From NCBI GenBank assembly GCA_903862415.1, contig CAIOYD010000024.1, forward strand, positions 1 to 64,000: DNA of 64,000 bases, in the 5' to 3' direction. This DNA is from an uncultured Oxalobacteraceae bacterium (GTDB taxonomy: Bacteria; Pseudomonadota; Gammaproteobacteria; Burkholderiales; Burkholderiaceae_D). The notes below the pieces were generated by a model. It searched no databases. It worked only from the letters and a program-made list of their open reading frames with translations, and was not told where the DNA came from. The translations under genes were made by a program, and so were the position numbers. This document shows positions 44,136 through 53,322 of this stretch, in pieces; position 1 is the stretch's first letter, and every line of letters begins with the position of its first letter.

Positions 44136-46660
44136 ATGGGTAAGTCAAAATAAAAGCACGATCCCTGGCCTTCAATCGAAGTAAAACCGATTTGACCCTG
44201 CATGCGTTCGATGAGTTCTTTGGTGATGGCCAGTCCCAGTCCGGTGCCACCTTTCTGTCGGGTATCAGAAGAATCAGCCTGAGAGAATTTCTGAAAAATC
44301 CGCTGGCGAAATTCCAGAGGTATACCCGGCCCAGAATCACTGACGCTCACGCGAACCATTGTCCCCTGTAATTGCATGCCGATTGTCACGCTGCCATGAT
44401 CGGGTGAGTATTTAATTGCGTTCGAGAGCAGATTCGACAACACCTGCAGCAGCCGCTGGCTGTCAACATGGACTGGAAAATCGGGTTGATTTTTGTCGAT
44501 AACTAATTGAACATCCCGCTGCAGGCCATATGAACTATTGCTTTCCACTGCCTGTTCCAGCAGTGGCAGGAGTTGCTGGCCCTGCAGATCAAAATACATT
44601 TTTCCGGCTTCGAGTTTTTCCATATCCAGCAGATCATTAATCATAAAGGTTAAGCGCTGACTGTTGCGCAGAGCTACCGTAATGATTTTCGCTGCCTGTT
44701 CCGGGATGACCCCCAGCACGCCCCCCATGACCAAACCAAGTGAACCGGAAATCGAGGTCAGCGGAGTACGTAATTCGTGGCTGACGGTGGAAATAAATTC
44801 GCTTTTCAACTGTTCAATCTGAATACGTTCTGTAATGTCACTAATGAAGCCATGCCAAAGCGTGGAGCCATCCGCTTCGCGCTCCGGAGCCGCATTGCCG
44901 AATAGCCAGCGCACGGTGCCATCGGCATATCTGACCCGGTATTCATGCTGCCACAGGGTCAGGTCGTGGGCGGATTTCTGGATCGATGCCGCTACGCTGT
45001 CAAGATCTTCCGGATGCAGCACGGCAAACACCCTGCTGGCGTCAAGTCGCACGTCTTCCGGGCTGACCTGATAAATTTCGCAGATGGCTTCACTGGCAAA
45101 CGGGAAGCAGGAACTGCCATCCGGGCGCATGCGAAACTGGTAAACCAGGCCGGGTACCCGGCTGGCAATTTTTTCAATCCGGTTTAAAGCTTCTTTGGCG
45201 GCGGTTTCACTCTGTTTGATCTGGGTCAGGTCACGCACAATGCCATTAATCATGCGGCGGTTATTTAACACCACTTCCGACAGTGCCAAATCCATGGGGA
45301 AAGTGGTTGCATTTTTTCGCAATCCAAGAATTTCATGACTGAATCCGGCGTGACGTTGTTCGCCGCTGCGCAGGTGTTGTGTGAAGTTAGTCGCGTACTG
45401 ACTGCAATATGGTTCAGGCATGAGCATCTTAATATGTTGCCCGACTACTTCGGCTGCACTGTACCCGAATAATTCTGTCGCGGCCGGATTGAACGAGATG
45501 ATGTTGCCGTGATCATCGATGGAGATAATGCCATCAACGGTGGTTTCATAAATGGCGTGTAAAATACGCGAGTTATTTTCAGCAGCGAGCTTCAGGCTGC
45601 GGCTGGAAAACCCCATGCGGATCGCCGCAAGTAGCGCCAGAATCAGCAACCCGATGGAAATAGCCAGATAGCGCAGGTAGGCAACATCTTCATCATCGGG
45701 GGTGTATATCAGATTGGCCAGTGCCTCATTAATTTGTTGTGGCGCGATTTTTCCCAGTGCCTGATAAGTTTCGGCAATCCGACGATAACGTTCCATGCTG
45801 GTATAGCCAATGTCAACCATTTCCGGGATGATCATTTTTTCAATCTGGTCTGCTTCGTCGCTCAATTGGCTGAGGGTTTTTTTTGCACCGTATTTATCGT
45901 GCAGCAGGGCGACAGTTTCTTTCTTGTGCGCCAGCGCATATTTCCATCCGCGCAGCGAGGCGGCCAGAAATGCCTTGACCCGTTCTGGATGGTGACTGAT
46001 TTCCTGATCCGTGGTAATCAGGTTGTCGCCATAAAAATCGATACCGTAATTGAGTGGATTGATGATGTTGACTTCGGTGCCGGTTTCTTTCAGTGCATAA
46101 GGTTCATTGCTCAGATAGGCGCTTTGCACATCGACGTCACCATGAATGAATTTCTGCATGCTGAAATCGAGCGGAACGTAGTGGTAATCACGGTCTTTTA
46201 ATTTGGCAATATTGAGCACGGCCATCAGGGCGGCGTCATCGGTGCCGCGTTGAAACGAAATGCTCTTGCCTTTCATTTCAAACGGACTGAGGATGCCGGA
46301 ATTTTTTTTGCTGATGAATATCAATGGGCTGTGCTGAAAAATGGGAGCAAGGATTTTTACCGGCTTGCCCTGGGCGCGCCACAGCAGTATGGCCGAATCG
46401 GCAATGGCGAAGTCGGCCTGACCATCAAGCAATTGCAAAATGTGGTCTTTTTTGGGATTGCGTTCAAGAATAGCAACATCCAGTCCTGACTCGGCGTAAT
46501 AGCCTTTTTCCAACGCCATATAGTAGCCGGCAAACTGAAAGGAGCTAAACCATTTCAGTTGCAGGCGCACCTTTTCCGCTGGCTCTGCCAGGGCGGCGGA
46601 ACACAGTAACAGAGCCAGAAGCCACATTCTGGGGGATATGGATATTGTCAAAATAATCAA
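44108..46660 (-). CDS. Hybrid sensor: NMT1/THI5-like binding domain, two PAS domains and histidine kinase
   Basis: 850 residues. After a signal-anchor region comes a periplasmic solute-binding domain like NMT1/ThiY (about 28-260, with LQLKWFSSFQFAGYYMALEKGYYAESGLDV and DGQADFAIADSAILL). Then follow a membrane helix (about 330-350), a PAS domain (IYETTVDGIISIDDHGNIISFNPAATELFGY), a second PAS_3-type domain (LVYQFRMRPDGSSCFPFASEAI), a HisKA domain (FISTVSHELRTPLTSISG) and an ATPase domain (QVLSNLLSNAIKYSPDHG, GTGLGLAITKELIE). A transporter-type binding domain used as a sensor suggests detection of a pyrimidine, sulfonate or similar small molecule. No response regulator is adjacent. Confidence 0.88.
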   Translation of the reverse strand: MIILTISISPRMWLLALLLCSAALAEPAEKVRLQLKWFSSFQFAGYYMALEKGYYAESGLDVAILERNPKKDHILQLLDGQADFAIADSAILLWRAQGKPVKILAPIFQHSPLIFISKKNSGILSPFEMKGKSISFQRGTDDAALMAVLNIAKLKDRDYHYVPLDFSMQKFIHGDVDVQSAYLSNEPYALKETGTEVNIINPLNYGIDFYGDNLITTDQEISHHPERVKAFLAASLRGWKYALAHKKETVALLHDKYGAKKTLSQLSDEADQIEKMIIPEMVDIGYTSMERYRRIAETYQALGKIAPQQINEALANLIYTPDDEDVAYLRYLAISIGLLILALLAAIRMGFSSRSLKLAAENNSRILHAIYETTVDGIISIDDHGNIISFNPAATELFGYSAAEVVGQHIKMLMPEPYCSQYATNFTQHLRSGEQRHAGFSHEILGLRKNATTFPMDLALSEVVLNNRRMINGIVRDLTQIKQSETAAKEALNRIEKIASRVPGLVYQFRMRPDGSSCFPFASEAICEIYQVSPEDVRLDASRVFAVLHPEDLDSVAASIQKSAHDLTLWQHEYRVRYADGTVRWLFGNAAPEREADGSTLWHGFISDITERIQIEQLKSEFISTVSHELRTPLTSISGSLGLVMGGVLGVIPEQAAKIITVALRNSQRLTFMINDLLDMEKLEAGKMYFDLQGQQLLPLLEQAVESNSSYGLQRDVQLVIDKNQPDFPVHVDSQRLLQVLSNLLSNAIKYSPDHGSVTIGMQLQGTMVRVSVSDSGPGIPLEFRQRIFQKFSQADSSDTRQKGGTGLGLAITKELIERMQGQIGFTSIEGQGSCFYFDLPIYSTQVPTT

Positions 46661-46852
46661 AAGTCAGATAAGTAGTCGAAAACAGCCAGCAGGCACAGCC
46701 ACGCACGCCTGATGTCAGCGGTGGTATGACTACAATTTGGATTATTGCAGAGGAATGTACAAGTTTTATCTGCGTTGCGAAGAAAACAGAGCTTTAATTA
46801 AAAGGTATCGTATTGTGTGATTGACAGAGTGGCCAGATAAGGAAATTTTGCA

Positions 46853-46936
46853 ATGCACAATCAATCGTCTGCAAGTTGGGATACACGGCGTTTGAGTTCC
46901 ACAACGGTAAGGATATTCATGGCTATGTCCCTGTAA
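46853..46936 (+). CDS. Candidate 27-residue small ORF followed by a hairpin
   Basis: ATG at 46853 with an AAGGA site at 46839-46843 (9-base spacer) opens a frame of 27 codons encoding MHNQSSASWDTRRLSSTTVR and seven further residues (IFMAMSL), closed by TAA at 46934-46936. The stop touches a perfect 8-base hairpin (46936-46955). It is the only plausible reading frame in the 365-base gap between the sensor kinase and the phosphatase gene. No family is recognised, and coding evidence is limited to the ribosome-binding site and the hairpin. Confidence 0.35.
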   Translation: MHNQSSASWDTRRLSSTTVRIFMAMSL

Positions 46937-46955
46937 AGTACTGAAATCAGTACTT
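46936..46955. terminator. Perfect hairpin, possible terminator
   Basis: AAGTACTG (46936-46943) and CAGTACTT (46948-46955) form an 8-base perfect stem with loop AAAT, followed by ATTCT but no long T-run. It could end a short transcript carrying the small ORF, or be a binding site. Confidence 0.4.
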
Positions 46956-47025
46956 ATTCTGGCGAATTTAGTATGTTAATTCAACGCTGCCATTCATTCA
47001 TTGCACAGTGTTGGGTCGCAGGCTC

Positions 47026-47673
47026 CTACGCAATCTCATCCAGCGCCGTACTCAAATGCCGCACATCACCCCATTGCTGCAGTGTTAGTCGCAGCGGGTC
47101 TGCTTCGATGGAGAAACGGTTAATGCTGGCGTTGAGCATGCTGACTTCGCGTGCGGCGTCGAGGGGCAGGTTTTGTGCGATGCGATACACACATTCCAGC
47201 ACGCCACCATGGGCCACGACAGCAATTTTTTTGCCGGCAAAGCGCTGGCTTAAGGCCAGCAGGGCGGTGGCGATGCGTTCATGAAACTGACGTATCGATT
47301 CGCCACTGCCGTTGACACCGACAGGAAACTGGCTGTCGATCTGGCGTGCCCGCCAGGCGGCGTATTCGGTCGGGAAGCGTTCTTCGAGCTCACTGATCAG
47401 TTGACCTTCAAAACCGCCAAAGTGACGCTCGCGCCAATGGACATCAATTCGGGGTTCGAGCTGTTGCAGGCTGCCGATAGCCTGCGCGGTTTGTCGGGCA
47501 CGCAACAGATCGCTGCAAATCACTGCATCCAGTGGTTCTGTGCGCAGTGCATTGGCCAACGCTTGCGCCTGCTTCATACCGGTTGAGTTGAGACCGATAT
47601 CCTGATGACCCTGCAAACGGCGTTGGACATTCCAGTCGGTTTCGCCGTGGCGGATAAGCAGCAGTTCTGTCAT
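47026..47673 (-). CDS. Histidine phosphatase superfamily (phosphoglycerate-mutase-like) protein
   Basis: 215 residues. Catalytic motif LIRHGETDWN at the N-terminus with the phospho-accepting His, RARQTAQAI, an acid-site ERHFGGFEGQ, and a second His in VVAHGGVLE. The family includes phosphoglycerate mutases, alpha-ribazole phosphatase (CobC) and broad phosphatases; size and sequence fit a cobC/gpmB-like phosphatase. Last gene of the tyrS-dtd-alkB operon. Its ATG overlaps the alkB-type stop (ATGA). Confidence 0.87.
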   Translation of the reverse strand: MTELLLIRHGETDWNVQRRLQGHQDIGLNSTGMKQAQALANALRTEPLDAVICSDLLRARQTAQAIGSLQQLEPRIDVHWRERHFGGFEGQLISELEERFPTEYAAWRARQIDSQFPVGVNGSGESIRQFHERIATALLALSQRFAGKKIAVVAHGGVLECVYRIAQNLPLDAAREVSMLNASINRFSIEADPLRLTLQQWGDVRHLSTALDEIA

Positions 47674-48284
47674 GACGTGGCCTGATGGACGATGGTACGA
47701 AAGGTGAGATTAATGCGCGGCGTGCTGACTGTCGTGGTTGGCGGCAGGCGATGCAGCCAGTGGCTTTGGGTACTGCCTTGCATGACTAACAAACTGCCGT
47801 GTTCCAGAATCAGCGAATGGGTTGCGCCAGTGCGTTTATGTTTGAAACTGAATTTGCGTGCCGCCCCCAGACTGAAGGAGGCGATGCTGGTATTTTTGCC
47901 TAGCGCCAGCTCATCATCGCTGTGCCAGGCCATGCCTTCGGAACCATCGTGATACAGATTGAGCAGACAGGAGTTGTAACGCAGGCCGCTGCGTTGTTCG
48001 GCCAGCTGTTTGAGTTGCTGTAATTCGGCCGTCCATGGCAGCGCATGTTTGGTGGTGTTGGAATAGGTGTAGGCGTAACGATGATCGCCATGCCAGGCTA
48101 CCTTGCGGCGGGTGGTGATGTGTTTGCCGTAAATCACCGCCTGATCAGGTTGCCAGTCGATGTTGTTCAGCAGCGCCTGATAATAGTCATTGGCTTGTGC
48201 CAGACTGAGCACGAGACCATGATAATTAGCCTCGCCATCGCAGGGCAACAGGTTGATGATTTCTGACTGAAATAAATCCAGCAT
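47670..48284 (-). CDS. AlkB-family 2-oxoglutarate/Fe(II) dioxygenase
   Basis: 204 residues from the ATG at 48284, which overlaps the dtd stop by one base (TGATG); the open frame extends further but inside dtd. Fold landmarks: NSCLLNLYHDGSEGMAWHSDDE (His and Asp iron ligands), third His in SHWLHRLP, and the 2-oxoglutarate-binding Arg pair in RINLTFR. AlkB enzymes repair alkylated bases in DNA or RNA by oxidation. Size and pattern fit the AlkB group used in Burkholderiales outside the ada operon. Sitting directly behind the tRNA-quality genes tyrS and dtd is unusual. Confidence 0.87.
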   Translation of the reverse strand: MLDLFQSEIINLLPCDGEANYHGLVLSLAQANDYYQALLNNIDWQPDQAVIYGKHITTRRKVAWHGDHRYAYTYSNTTKHALPWTAELQQLKQLAEQRSGLRYNSCLLNLYHDGSEGMAWHSDDELALGKNTSIASFSLGAARKFSFKHKRTGATHSLILEHGSLLVMQGSTQSHWLHRLPPTTTVSTPRINLTFRTIVHQATS

Positions 48285-48736
48285 CAGTTGGCCGCCGGTT
48301 TGGTTTCCAGCCAGAAGGTCACCGGACCATCGTTGCACAGAGTGACTTGCATGTCGGCTCCGAATTCGCCGGTAGCCACGCGCTCATGTTGAGTCCGGGT
48401 GAGTTGCACAAAATGGTTGAATAATTCCTGCGCCAGTGCCGGAGCGGCGGCCGGTGTAAACGATGGCCGTGTGCCGGAATGGGTGTCGGCGGCCAGCGTG
48501 AATTGCGGCACCAGCAAAACTCCACCGCCGACAGCGCGCACGCTTAAATTCATTTTGCCATTGGCGTCGGCAAATACCCGGTAGTTGAGCAGTTTGTCGC
48601 ACAGAGTCTGCGCCTGTGCCGGCGTATCGCCGCGTTCGGCACACAGCAGCACCATGAGTCCCTGATCAATCTGACCAATGACGGAGCCGGCCACGACCAC
48701 ACTGGCATGGGTTACACGCTGGATTAAGGCGATCAT
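48284..48736 (-). CDS. dtd: D-aminoacyl-tRNA deacylase
   Basis: 150 residues. Hydrolyses D-amino acids from mischarged tRNA, D-Tyr-tRNA in particular. Family features: [13 protein letters not shown] at the N-terminus and [10 protein letters not shown] (the Gly-Pro motif that excludes L-residues). The conserved SQFTLAADT reads PQFTLAADT, so the serine of the SQ motif is replaced by proline. It starts next to the tyrS stop (48737), a sensible pair since TyrRS mischarges D-Tyr. Confidence 0.93.
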   Translation of the reverse strand: MIALIQRVTHASVVVAGSVIGQIDQGLMVLLCAERGDTPAQAQTLCDKLLNYRVFADANGKMNLSVRAVGGGVLLVPQFTLAADTHSGTRPSFTPAAAPALAQELFNHFVQLTRTQHERVATGEFGADMQVTLCNDGPVTFWLETKPAAN

Positions 48737-49966
48737 TTAGCTGAGCAGGATTTTGGCAAATTTGCGTTTGCCTACTTGCAGCACAAACTCACCCGCGCTG
48801 ATTTGCAAGCCTTTGTCACTGATGACTACGCCATCAATGCGCACGCCACCCTGATCGATCATGCGCAAACCTTCGGAACTGGTGGCGCACAGATTACTCT
48901 GTTTGAGTAACTGACCGATGCCCAGTGGTGCACCCGACAGACGGCATTCCTGAATGTCGTCTGGTATGCCACCTTTTGAACGGTTGACGAAATCGGACAA
49001 GGCTTCCTCTGCCGCCTGACGGTTGTGGAAGCGGGTGACGATTTCCTGTGCCAGTGCGACTTTCAGATCGCGTGGATTTTGTCCCTCGGCCACGGCCTGA
49101 CGGTGTGCAGCCAGATCGGCAAGACTACAGGATGACAGCAGTTCGTAATAGCGCCACATCATGTGATCCGAAATACTCATGATTTTGCCAAACATGGTGT
49201 TGCCCGGCTCGGTAATGCCGACGTAGTTGCCTTTGGATTTGGACATTTTTTCCACCCCGTCCAGACCTTCGAGTAAGGGCATGGTCAGGATGCACTGTGG
49301 CTCCTGACCGTAATCTTTTTGCAGTTCACGGCCGACGAGCAGATTGAATTTCTGATCGGTGCCACCGAGTTCCAGGTCGGACTTGAGTGCCACCGAATCA
49401 TAACCCTGCATGAGTGGGTAGAGAAATTCATGCACCGAAATTGGTGTGCCGGCTTTAAAGCGTTTGGTGAAATCATCCCGTTCCATCATCCGCGCTACGG
49501 TGTATTTGGAGGCCAGTTGTATCATGCCGCGCGCACCGAGCGGATCAGACCATTCCGAGTTGTAGCGGATTTCGGTTTTTTCGGCATCCAGCACCAGACT
49601 GGCCTGAGCAAAATAGCTCTTGGCATTTTCTTCAATTTGCTCGCGTGTCAGCGGTGGACGGGTAATGTTGCGACCGGACGGATCGCCAATCATGGAAGTA
49701 AAGTCGCCGATCAAAAAAATCACCGTATGGCCGAGATCCTGCAGCTGACGCATTTTGTTCAGCACCACGGTATGGCCGAGATGCAAATCCGGTGCCGTTG
49801 GATCGAGGCCGAGTTTGATGCGCAGGGGAATGCCGGTTTTTTCGCTGCGGACCAATTTTTGGGTGAATTCGCTTTCGATGATCAATTCATCCACGCCGCG
49901 CTTGGTAATGGCTAAGGCGTGCTGGACGGCTTCGGATAAAACGACGGGAGTTTGTGGTGAATTCAT
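48737..49966 (-). CDS. tyrS: Tyrosyl-tRNA synthetase
   Basis: 409 residues, the TyrS group with a C-terminal S4 domain. Signature [12 protein letters not shown] (HIGH motif), [22 protein letters not shown] (KMSKS loop), and the S4 RNA-binding end [29 protein letters not shown]. Charges tRNA-Tyr in the cytoplasm. First gene of the operon tyrS-dtd-alkB-phosphatase, divergent from the M23 peptidase gene. Confidence 0.96.
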   Translation of the reverse strand: MNSPQTPVVLSEAVQHALAITKRGVDELIIESEFTQKLVRSEKTGIPLRIKLGLDPTAPDLHLGHTVVLNKMRQLQDLGHTVIFLIGDFTSMIGDPSGRNITRPPLTREQIEENAKSYFAQASLVLDAEKTEIRYNSEWSDPLGARGMIQLASKYTVARMMERDDFTKRFKAGTPISVHEFLYPLMQGYDSVALKSDLELGGTDQKFNLLVGRELQKDYGQEPQCILTMPLLEGLDGVEKMSKSKGNYVGITEPGNTMFGKIMSISDHMMWRYYELLSSCSLADLAAHRQAVAEGQNPRDLKVALAQEIVTRFHNRQAAEEALSDFVNRSKGGIPDDIQECRLSGAPLGIGQLLKQSNLCATSSEGLRMIDQGGVRIDGVVISDKGLQISAGEFVLQVGKRKFAKILLS

Positions 49967-50043
49967 GAGAAGTAATTCTATTTAATTTGGCAATGTTTAT
50001 AAAGACTAAATTCGGAAAAATTTCAAGGAAAATTTAAATTATT

Positions 50044-50052
50044 TGGTATAAT
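50044..50052 (+). promoter_or_regulatory. Extended -10 promoter of the M23 peptidase gene
   Basis: TGGTATAAT (50044-50052) is a perfect extended -10 element (TGN plus TATAAT), which can work without a good -35; none is obvious upstream. It lies about 100 bases before the start at 50151. CGATC-CGT-GATCG, a small inverted repeat, follows it. Confidence 0.6.
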
Positions 50053-50150
50053 ACGCGATCCGTGATCGAATCTTGCTTTGTAGCAACCTTATTCAGAGCG
50101 GGTCATACGCGCTGGTCCGGATTAGTAAAACCCACATTTTAGCTTATTGC

Positions 50151-51500
50151 ATGCCAACTCTAAATAAAACCCGACATTTTGCCCAAGTTGCCCGGATATT
50201 TTCCCGGACCAACCCGCGCATTATGCTGTTTTCCGCCCTGTTTCTGGCGGTTTGCGCCTTTGGCGCGGCTGCGGTTGCCCCATTAGCCCCTGACGCGGCC
50301 GATCTGCCAGTCAGGCAAATTACCGAACAGTTGGAAATTCCAACGCTCGCGGCGCAAATGCAGGCGCTCGAAGACGGCGATCAGCAATTCATCCATGAAG
50401 AAAAAGTGCTGCGTGGCGATACGCTGGCCAGTCTGTTGCAGCGTCTTGGTGTTGACGACGCGGCAGCCAACAAGTTTATTCAGGCCAATGCGACCGCGCG
50501 TCAGGTGATTCAACAAAAGGCCGGCAAAACCGTGCGTGCGCAAACCAATGAAGATGGCGAGCTGCAATGGCTGCAAACCAGTATGGCCGACAGCCATGAG
50601 AATCAGGTCAAAAACGTCACCATCACCCGCGACAACGACAGTTTCAGTGCTGTAGCCAACCCGGTTCCGCTGGAACGGCGCATCGAAATGCATGCCGGTC
50701 AGATTACCTCTTCGCTCTTTGCTGCCACTGATGCGGCACAGATTCCGGATGCTGTTGCCAGTCAGCTGGTCGATATGTTTTCCACCAATATTGATTTCCG
50801 TTCCGATTTGCGTCGTGGCGACCGGTTTGAAATCGTCTATGAAACTTTCTGGCAAAACGGTGAGCTGGTGAGCACCGGTAAAGTGCTGGCGGGTGAATTC
50901 ACCAATGCCGGTCGTTCGTATCAATCAATCTGGTTTGATGAAGGTGCAGGTAGCGGCAGTTATTATGGTTTTGACGGTAAGTCGATGAAAAAGGCGTTTT
51001 TGAAGTCGCCGATTGCCTTCACCCGGATTTCTTCTGGCTTTTCCATGCGTATCCATCCGATTTCCGGTCAGTGGAAGCAGCATACCGGCGTTGATTTTGC
51101 TGCGCCAAGCGGCACGCCGATCCGGGCTTCGGCCGATGGCGTGGTCGATGCGGCCGGTTCTTCGGGTGGTTATGGCAATCTGGTGGTGTTAAAACACTGG
51201 GGTAGTTATTCCACCGCCTATGGTCATATGAGCAAGTTCGCACCCGGCGTGCGCAAAGGTGTTAAGGTCAAGCAGGGCGATGTGATCGGATATGTCGGTC
51301 AGACCGGCTGGGCTACCGGACCGCATCTGCATTACGAATTCCGCGTCAGCAATAAAGCTCAGGACCCGATGAAAATCAAAGTTGAGCAGCCGCAGACGCT
51401 GACTGCCGGAGATATGCCGCGCTTTAATACTGCCCTGGCCGATGTGCGTCACCGCTTTGCCTTATTGCGTCCGGACGATATCAAAACAGCCACGCGCTAA
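50151..51500 (+). CDS. M23-family peptidoglycan endopeptidase
   Basis: 449 residues from the ATG at 50151; the frame runs 26 codons further up without a start. An N-terminal membrane anchor (IMLFSALFLAVCAFGAAAVAPLAP) is followed by an OapA/LysM-like region (about 75-130, EEKVLRGDTLASLLQRLGVDD), a middle domain, and a C-terminal LytM domain with zinc ligands in QHTGVDFAAPSGTPI (His and Asp) and GPHLHYEF (His-x-His). It cuts peptide cross-links in the periplasm and resembles MepM/YebA. It is next to anmK, which recycles cell-wall sugar. Confidence 0.93.
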   Translation: MPTLNKTRHFAQVARIFSRTNPRIMLFSALFLAVCAFGAAAVAPLAPDAADLPVRQITEQLEIPTLAAQMQALEDGDQQFIHEEKVLRGDTLASLLQRLGVDDAAANKFIQANATARQVIQQKAGKTVRAQTNEDGELQWLQTSMADSHENQVKNVTITRDNDSFSAVANPVPLERRIEMHAGQITSSLFAATDAAQIPDAVASQLVDMFSTNIDFRSDLRRGDRFEIVYETFWQNGELVSTGKVLAGEFTNAGRSYQSIWFDEGAGSGSYYGFDGKSMKKAFLKSPIAFTRISSGFSMRIHPISGQWKQHTGVDFAAPSGTPIRASADGVVDAAGSSGGYGNLVVLKHWGSYSTAYGHMSKFAPGVRKGVKVKQGDVIGYVGQTGWATGPHLHYEFRVSNKAQDPMKIKVEQPQTLTAGDMPRFNTALADVRHRFALLRPDDIKTATR

Positions 51501-51537
51501 TTTACGGTTCCTTAATTTCCCCGGCAAGTTAATTTCG

Positions 51538-51550
51538 GGATAGACTATCC
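51538..51550. promoter_or_regulatory. Short inverted repeat ahead of anmK
   Basis: GGATAG (51538-51543), A, CTATCC (51545-51550) is a perfect 6-base inverted repeat 26 bases before the anmK start. It may overlap the promoter; its function is unknown. Confidence 0.3.
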
Positions 51551-51575
51551 GTCTTAATTTGCCATAGGGTGTCGC

Positions 51576-52688
51576 ATGCGCTACTACATCGGTTTGATGT
51601 CCGGAACCAGCCTGGACGGTGTTGATGGTGTCTTAGTAGCAATTGGTGACGGTGAATCCCGGTTAAAACAGCTGGCCGCGAGCTACGTGCCGTTCTCTCC
51701 CGATTTGCGGACCTCGTTATTTGCTTTGCAGATTAGCGGCTTTGATGAAATCCACCGGGTTGCTCAAGCCGCCAATCAGTTGGTGCTGGTTTATGCCAAT
51801 TGTGTGCTGCACTTACTTAAAAACACCGGTTTAGCGCCTGAACAGATTACTGCTATTGGTGTGCACGGGCAGACCGTGCGTCATCGTCCCGAATTCGGCT
51901 ACACCACCCAAATCAATAATCCGGCACTGCTGGCAGAATTACTCGATATCGATGTGATTGCCGACTTTCGCAGTCGCGATATTGCCGCCGGTGGTCAGGG
52001 CGCTCCGCTGGTGCCGGCCTTTCATCGCAGTGTATTTGGTCAGCCGGGGGCAACCCGGGTGGTGGTCAATATCGGCGGCATCAGCAACATCAGCATTTTG
52101 CATGCCGACGGTTCAACCGATGGTTTTGATACCGGGCCGGGCAATGTGTTGATGGATGCCTGGATCATGCAGCACAAAGCGCAGGCGTTTGATTCCAATG
52201 GCGACTGGGCGCGAATCGGAACAGCTCATCCTCAACTGCTGGCCATGCTCAAAGATGAAGATTTTTTCCGGCAGCCGCCACCCAAAAGCACCGGGCGCGA
52301 TTTGTTTCATCTTGCCTGGCTGGAGCAGCGACTGATGTATTTCCCCGGCATATCGACGGTCGATGTGCAGGCCACGCTGTGTGTGTTTACGGCGCAAACC
52401 GTGGTCGAAGCGATCGTTGTCCATGCGGCCGATGTGCAGCAAGTGTATGTGTGCGGCGGAGGAGCCTACAATGCCACCCTCATGGAAGCGATCAAGGCCG
52501 CTTTTCTGCCCTATCATCTCAACGTCTGCGTCGACAGCACCGAAGTTCTTGGCGTCTCGCCCAATCACGTCGAAGCGCTGGCTTTTGCCTGGCTGGCTTA
52601 TCGTCACAATGAACGTCAGAGCGGCAATATTGCCCAGGTGACCGGTGCGGCAGGTGAGCGTATTTTGGGGGCGCTGTATCCGCGTTAG
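51576..52688 (+). CDS. anmK: Anhydro-N-acetylmuramic acid kinase
   Basis: 370 residues. Phosphorylates 1,6-anhydro-MurNAc released from turned-over peptidoglycan. ASKHA-fold motifs: GLMSGTSLDGVDGVL at the N-terminus, GVHGQTVRHRP, ADFRSRDIAAGGQGAPLVPAFH (catalytic Asp in this segment), NIGGISNIS, DTGPGNVLMDAW, and VYVCGGGAYNATLM. Normal length. It follows the M23 peptidase, a natural cell-wall recycling pair. Convergent with the DUF4124 gene, 4 bases apart. Confidence 0.95.
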   Translation: MRYYIGLMSGTSLDGVDGVLVAIGDGESRLKQLAASYVPFSPDLRTSLFALQISGFDEIHRVAQAANQLVLVYANCVLHLLKNTGLAPEQITAIGVHGQTVRHRPEFGYTTQINNPALLAELLDIDVIADFRSRDIAAGGQGAPLVPAFHRSVFGQPGATRVVVNIGGISNISILHADGSTDGFDTGPGNVLMDAWIMQHKAQAFDSNGDWARIGTAHPQLLAMLKDEDFFRQPPPKSTGRDLFHLAWLEQRLMYFPGISTVDVQATLCVFTAQTVVEAIVVHAADVQQVYVCGGGAYNATLMEAIKAAFLPYHLNVCVDSTEVLGVSPNHVEALAFAWLAYRHNERQSGNIAQVTGAAGERILGALYPR

Positions 52689-52692
52689 CAGC

Positions 52693-53322
52693 TTATCTGG
52701 AAGTGACGTATTTTCCAGACAACACAATTTCGGTGTAGCGTTTGTGAATTCGATCGTATTCACGGTTGATGTTGGCTTGTTCGGCCTGAAACGTGTCGAT
52801 TAAATGCTGCGCCTGTTTAATCGTCTGGGTTAAATCATCCGAGCTCAGTTTTGCCATTACCAGTGCGTTGCTGCCAGGAGCGAGCAGTCGTTGATCCTGA
52901 TGATTTTTGTCCAGCGCTAGCTGGGCTGTTTCCAGCGCCTGCTTTTCTGCAGCGATTTTTGCCAGCACCTGACTGAGTGCTTTTTGCCGCATCAATTCCA
53001 CATCTTGTTCGGTCGGATAATGTGCCAGCAGATAGCGCTGCTCCTTATGCACTGATTCAAGTTCAGTGGCGGCAGCAGCGCGTTGCTGTTCCTGTTGCTC
53101 GGCCTGACGACGCTGCTCCGGTGTGAGGGCACCGGTTAGCTGATTTTTGATGATGCCATTGTCGCGATATACCTGAGTGGGTTTATCCACACATTCCGGC
53201 ATTGGCTGATCCGAGCTGTGCAGATGACCGGCACTGTCTTTGCAACTGTAAATATCAGCACTGGCCCGGCTGGAAAACAGCAGGCTCGTGACAACAGCGC
53301 AATAGAGGGAGAATTTAGTCAT
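52693..53322 (-). CDS. Secreted DUF4124-domain protein with long coiled coil
   Basis: 209 residues: a signal peptide (YCAVVTSLLFSSRASAD), a DUF4124 domain (ADIYSCKDSAGHLHSSDQPMPEC, with two cysteines), then a Gln/Glu-rich coiled coil (about 65-130, EQRRQAEQQEQQRAAAATELESVHKEQ) and a second helical segment. DUF4124 proteins are common periplasmic proteins of beta-proteobacteria without a known function. Its ATG overlaps the end of the upstream LysR gene by 8 bases on the same strand. Confidence 0.82.
   Translation of the reverse strand: MTKFSLYCAVVTSLLFSSRASADIYSCKDSAGHLHSSDQPMPECVDKPTQVYRDNGIIKNQLTGALTPEQRRQAEQQEQQRAAAATELESVHKEQRYLLAHYPTEQDVELMRQKALSQVLAKIAAEKQALETAQLALDKNHQDQRLLAPGSNALVMAKLSSDDLTQTIKQAQHLIDTFQAEQANINREYDRIHKRYTEIVLSGKYVTSR

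Noticed and set aside
46661-47025. tRNA or other structured RNA gene in the long gap
   Set aside because: No cloverleaf arms or T-loop consensus could be found; only one 8-base hairpin is present.
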